A DNA stretch of 64,000 nucleotides from Mycolicibacterium sp. MU0050 (GTDB lineage: Bacteria; Actinomycetota; Actinomycetes; Mycobacteriales; Mycobacteriaceae), in assembly GCF_963378085.1 (NCBI RefSeq), contig NZ_OY726395.1, positions 1,922,001 through 1,986,000 on the forward strand. Reading direction: 5' to 3'. Positions 62,793 through 64,000 of this stretch are shown in pieces. Every line of letters starts with the position of its first letter. The first letter of the stretch is position 1. Position numbers and translations under genes: made by a program. The notes beneath the pieces were generated by a model that ran no database searches, was not told the DNA's origin, and saw only the letters and a program-made list of their open reading frames with translations.

Positions 62793-64000
62793 CTAGGTGA
62801 TGGTCAGGCCGCTCAGGTCGGATTCCATGAACTTCACGTTGTAGTTGTTCCAGAAGGACACGTTGTAATACAGGTACTGCTCGTTGCCCTCGCCGGCCGC
62901 CGCGGTGCCCGACAGCGGGTGGATCATCGGCGCGTACATGCCGGTGTACTGCCCCAGACCTTGGTTGCGGATCAGGGTGTGGGAGTTCGACCAGGTGCCC
63001 TGCGGCGAATCGGACACCCGCATCACCACGTTGTTGCCGCCGTCGGTGTAGGTCACCACGTACTTGTCGAGGGACTCGTTGTACTGCACCGACATCTCGC
63101 TGACGTTGCCGCCGGTGGGCAGCCCGCCGACGATGAAGCCGTTGAGGAATCCGGCGAACAGCTTGTTGAGCTGGCCGAGGAAACCGTCCTTGGGCAGGAA
63201 CGAGATGTAGTTGCTGTTGCCGCCGCCGATCACCGACGTCGCCGCCGACGGGTCACCGGTCACCCAGTTGCCGGTGCCGTCGGCGTTCTCGCCGGCCCAG
63301 TACTGGTAGGCGTCCAGGTCGGTGAGCTGGCTTTCGGGGACCCGCGCCAGGTAGGCCGAGCCGGCGCGGCCCGACGGGGTGCCGTACACATAGACGTACT
63401 TCTCGGTCTGCTCCGGTGTGGTCCAGGAGTTCGGGTCGTCGTCGGGCCCCTGCACCAGCGCGTTCTGCTGGAAGTTCTGATTGCCGAACTCGAAGGTCTT
63501 GTTGGCCCGCAGCCACCCCGAACCCCGCACGGTGTCCGGATCCACGGTCCATGTCTTGCCGCCGTCGGTGGAGACCGCGATCGCCGAGTAGTTGGTGGTC
63601 CAGCTGCCCGGGTTGTCCCAGGTGCGCACCGACATCACGGTCGCGTACTGGGTGTAGTTGCCGTGCTCGTCCTGCACCGCGATCGCCGACGTCGGGATCA
63701 TCGTGTAGGTGGTGCCGAACCAACCGGTGTAGCCGGGGTCGTAGATGATCTGCGCGGCGCCGGCGCGCTGGCCGGTAAGGCCGTACCAGGTGGGGGTCCC
63801 GGGCACGCCGGGCCCGGCGCCGGCGTGGATCAGCGCGTCCCGGAAGCTCAGGCCGTCGCTCAGGTCGGTGTCGACCGAGCGCAGCAACACGTTGTTGCGC
63901 CAGCCGGTGGTCATGCCCGGGTCGTCGAAGGTGTCGCCGAACAGGGTGTAGACGATGGGCGTCCCGTCCTCCTCGTAACCGCCGACCCACATGATGCCCA
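62793..64000 (-). CDS. DUF4185-domain exported protein, truncated by the window edge
   Basis: At least 402 residues; the N-terminus lies beyond base 64000. DUF4185 features: TPIVYTLFGDTFDDPGMTTGWRNNVLLRS, HGNYTQYATVMSVRTWDNPGSWTTNYSAIAVSTDGGKTWTVD, and repeated FGDTF/YWAGENADG sections of a beta-propeller glycosidase-like fold. Likely secreted and acting on cell-wall arabinan or similar sugars (some DUF4185 proteins are now known as D-arabinan-degrading enzymes). Activity here is inference. Confidence 0.87.
   Translation of the reverse strand, partial: GIMWVGGYEEDGTPIVYTLFGDTFDDPGMTTGWRNNVLLRSVDTDLSDGLSFRDALIHAGAGPGVPGTPTWYGLTGQRAGAAQIIYDPGYTGWFGTTYTMIPTSAIAVQDEHGNYTQYATVMSVRTWDNPGSWTTNYSAIAVSTDGGKTWTVDPDTVRGSGWLRANKTFEFGNQNFQQNALVQGPDDDPNSWTTPEQTEKYVYVYGTPSGRAGSAYLARVPESQLTDLDAYQYWAGENADGTGNWVTGDPSAATSVIGGGNSNYISFLPKDGFLGQLNKLFAGFLNGFIVGGLPTGGNVSEMSVQYNESLDKYVVTYTDGGNNVVMRVSDSPQGTWSNSHTLIRNQGLGQYTGMYAPMIHPLSGTAAAGEGNEQYLYYNVSFWNNYNVKFMESDLSGLTIT

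Overview
The window is typical chromosome of a rapidly growing mycobacterium (Mycolicibacterium-like). The evidence is very high GC, an MmpL transporter, an antigen 85-type mycolyltransferase, a PonA2-type PBP with a PASTA domain, a PE-PPE-domain hydrolase, DUF732, DUF4333, DUF3145 and DUF4185 proteins, a mycothiol-dependent alcohol dehydrogenase, and many starts that look leaderless. Family names come from recognising motifs by eye; no database search was run.

Layout. 1-4.97 kb: end of a DsbA-like gene, a DUF732 protein, a repeat-bearing spacer, then an FMO / alpha-beta hydrolase pair followed by an EthR-like TetR gene, and a DUF2510 membrane protein. 4.97-18.6 kb: an accessory, defence-type island. 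It holds three VapBC-type toxin-antitoxin pairs, a macro-domain protein, an IS630 element and a complete four-gene Wadjet (JetABCD) anti-plasmid system. The IS sits only 10 bp upstream of jetA, inside what looks like the jetA -10 box. The third toxin-antitoxin pair lies between the convergent mscS and prfC genes and is bracketed by a perfect 26-bp direct repeat that copies the mscS/prfC junction. 18.6-30.4 kb: prfC, a universal stress protein, sulfatase plus SRPBCC, ponA2, DUF2252, a lipoprotein and an aldo/keto reductase. 30.4-37.1 kb: an mmpL gene without mmpS, a VTT/DedA-like protein, a FAD monooxygenase divergent from its TetR regulator, and YceI.

37.2-46.9 kb: htpG, a purine permease, a molybdopterin oxidoreductase, an antigen 85-like esterase, an orphan PrrB-like kinase, a protein with cysteine at every third position, and an SDR. 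46.9-51.8 kb: a dppABCD-type peptide importer operon with 4-bp gene overlaps. 51.9-58.8 kb: a PE-PPE hydrolase, a VanW protein, an Hsp70-like membrane protein with a proline-rich tail, a SABATH-type methyltransferase and a LapA-domain protein. 59-64 kb: a mycothiol-linked pair (MBL hydrolase plus mscR), a beta-lactamase-fold hydrolase, DUF3145, a secreted protein and a truncated DUF4185 gene.

The strongest points for follow-up are the Wadjet operon with an IS in its promoter, the cassette-like vapBC insertion, a 21-bp element found five times in spacers, the Cys-every-third-residue protein, and the FMO/esterase/EthR-like cluster. No tRNA, rRNA or CRISPR array was seen.
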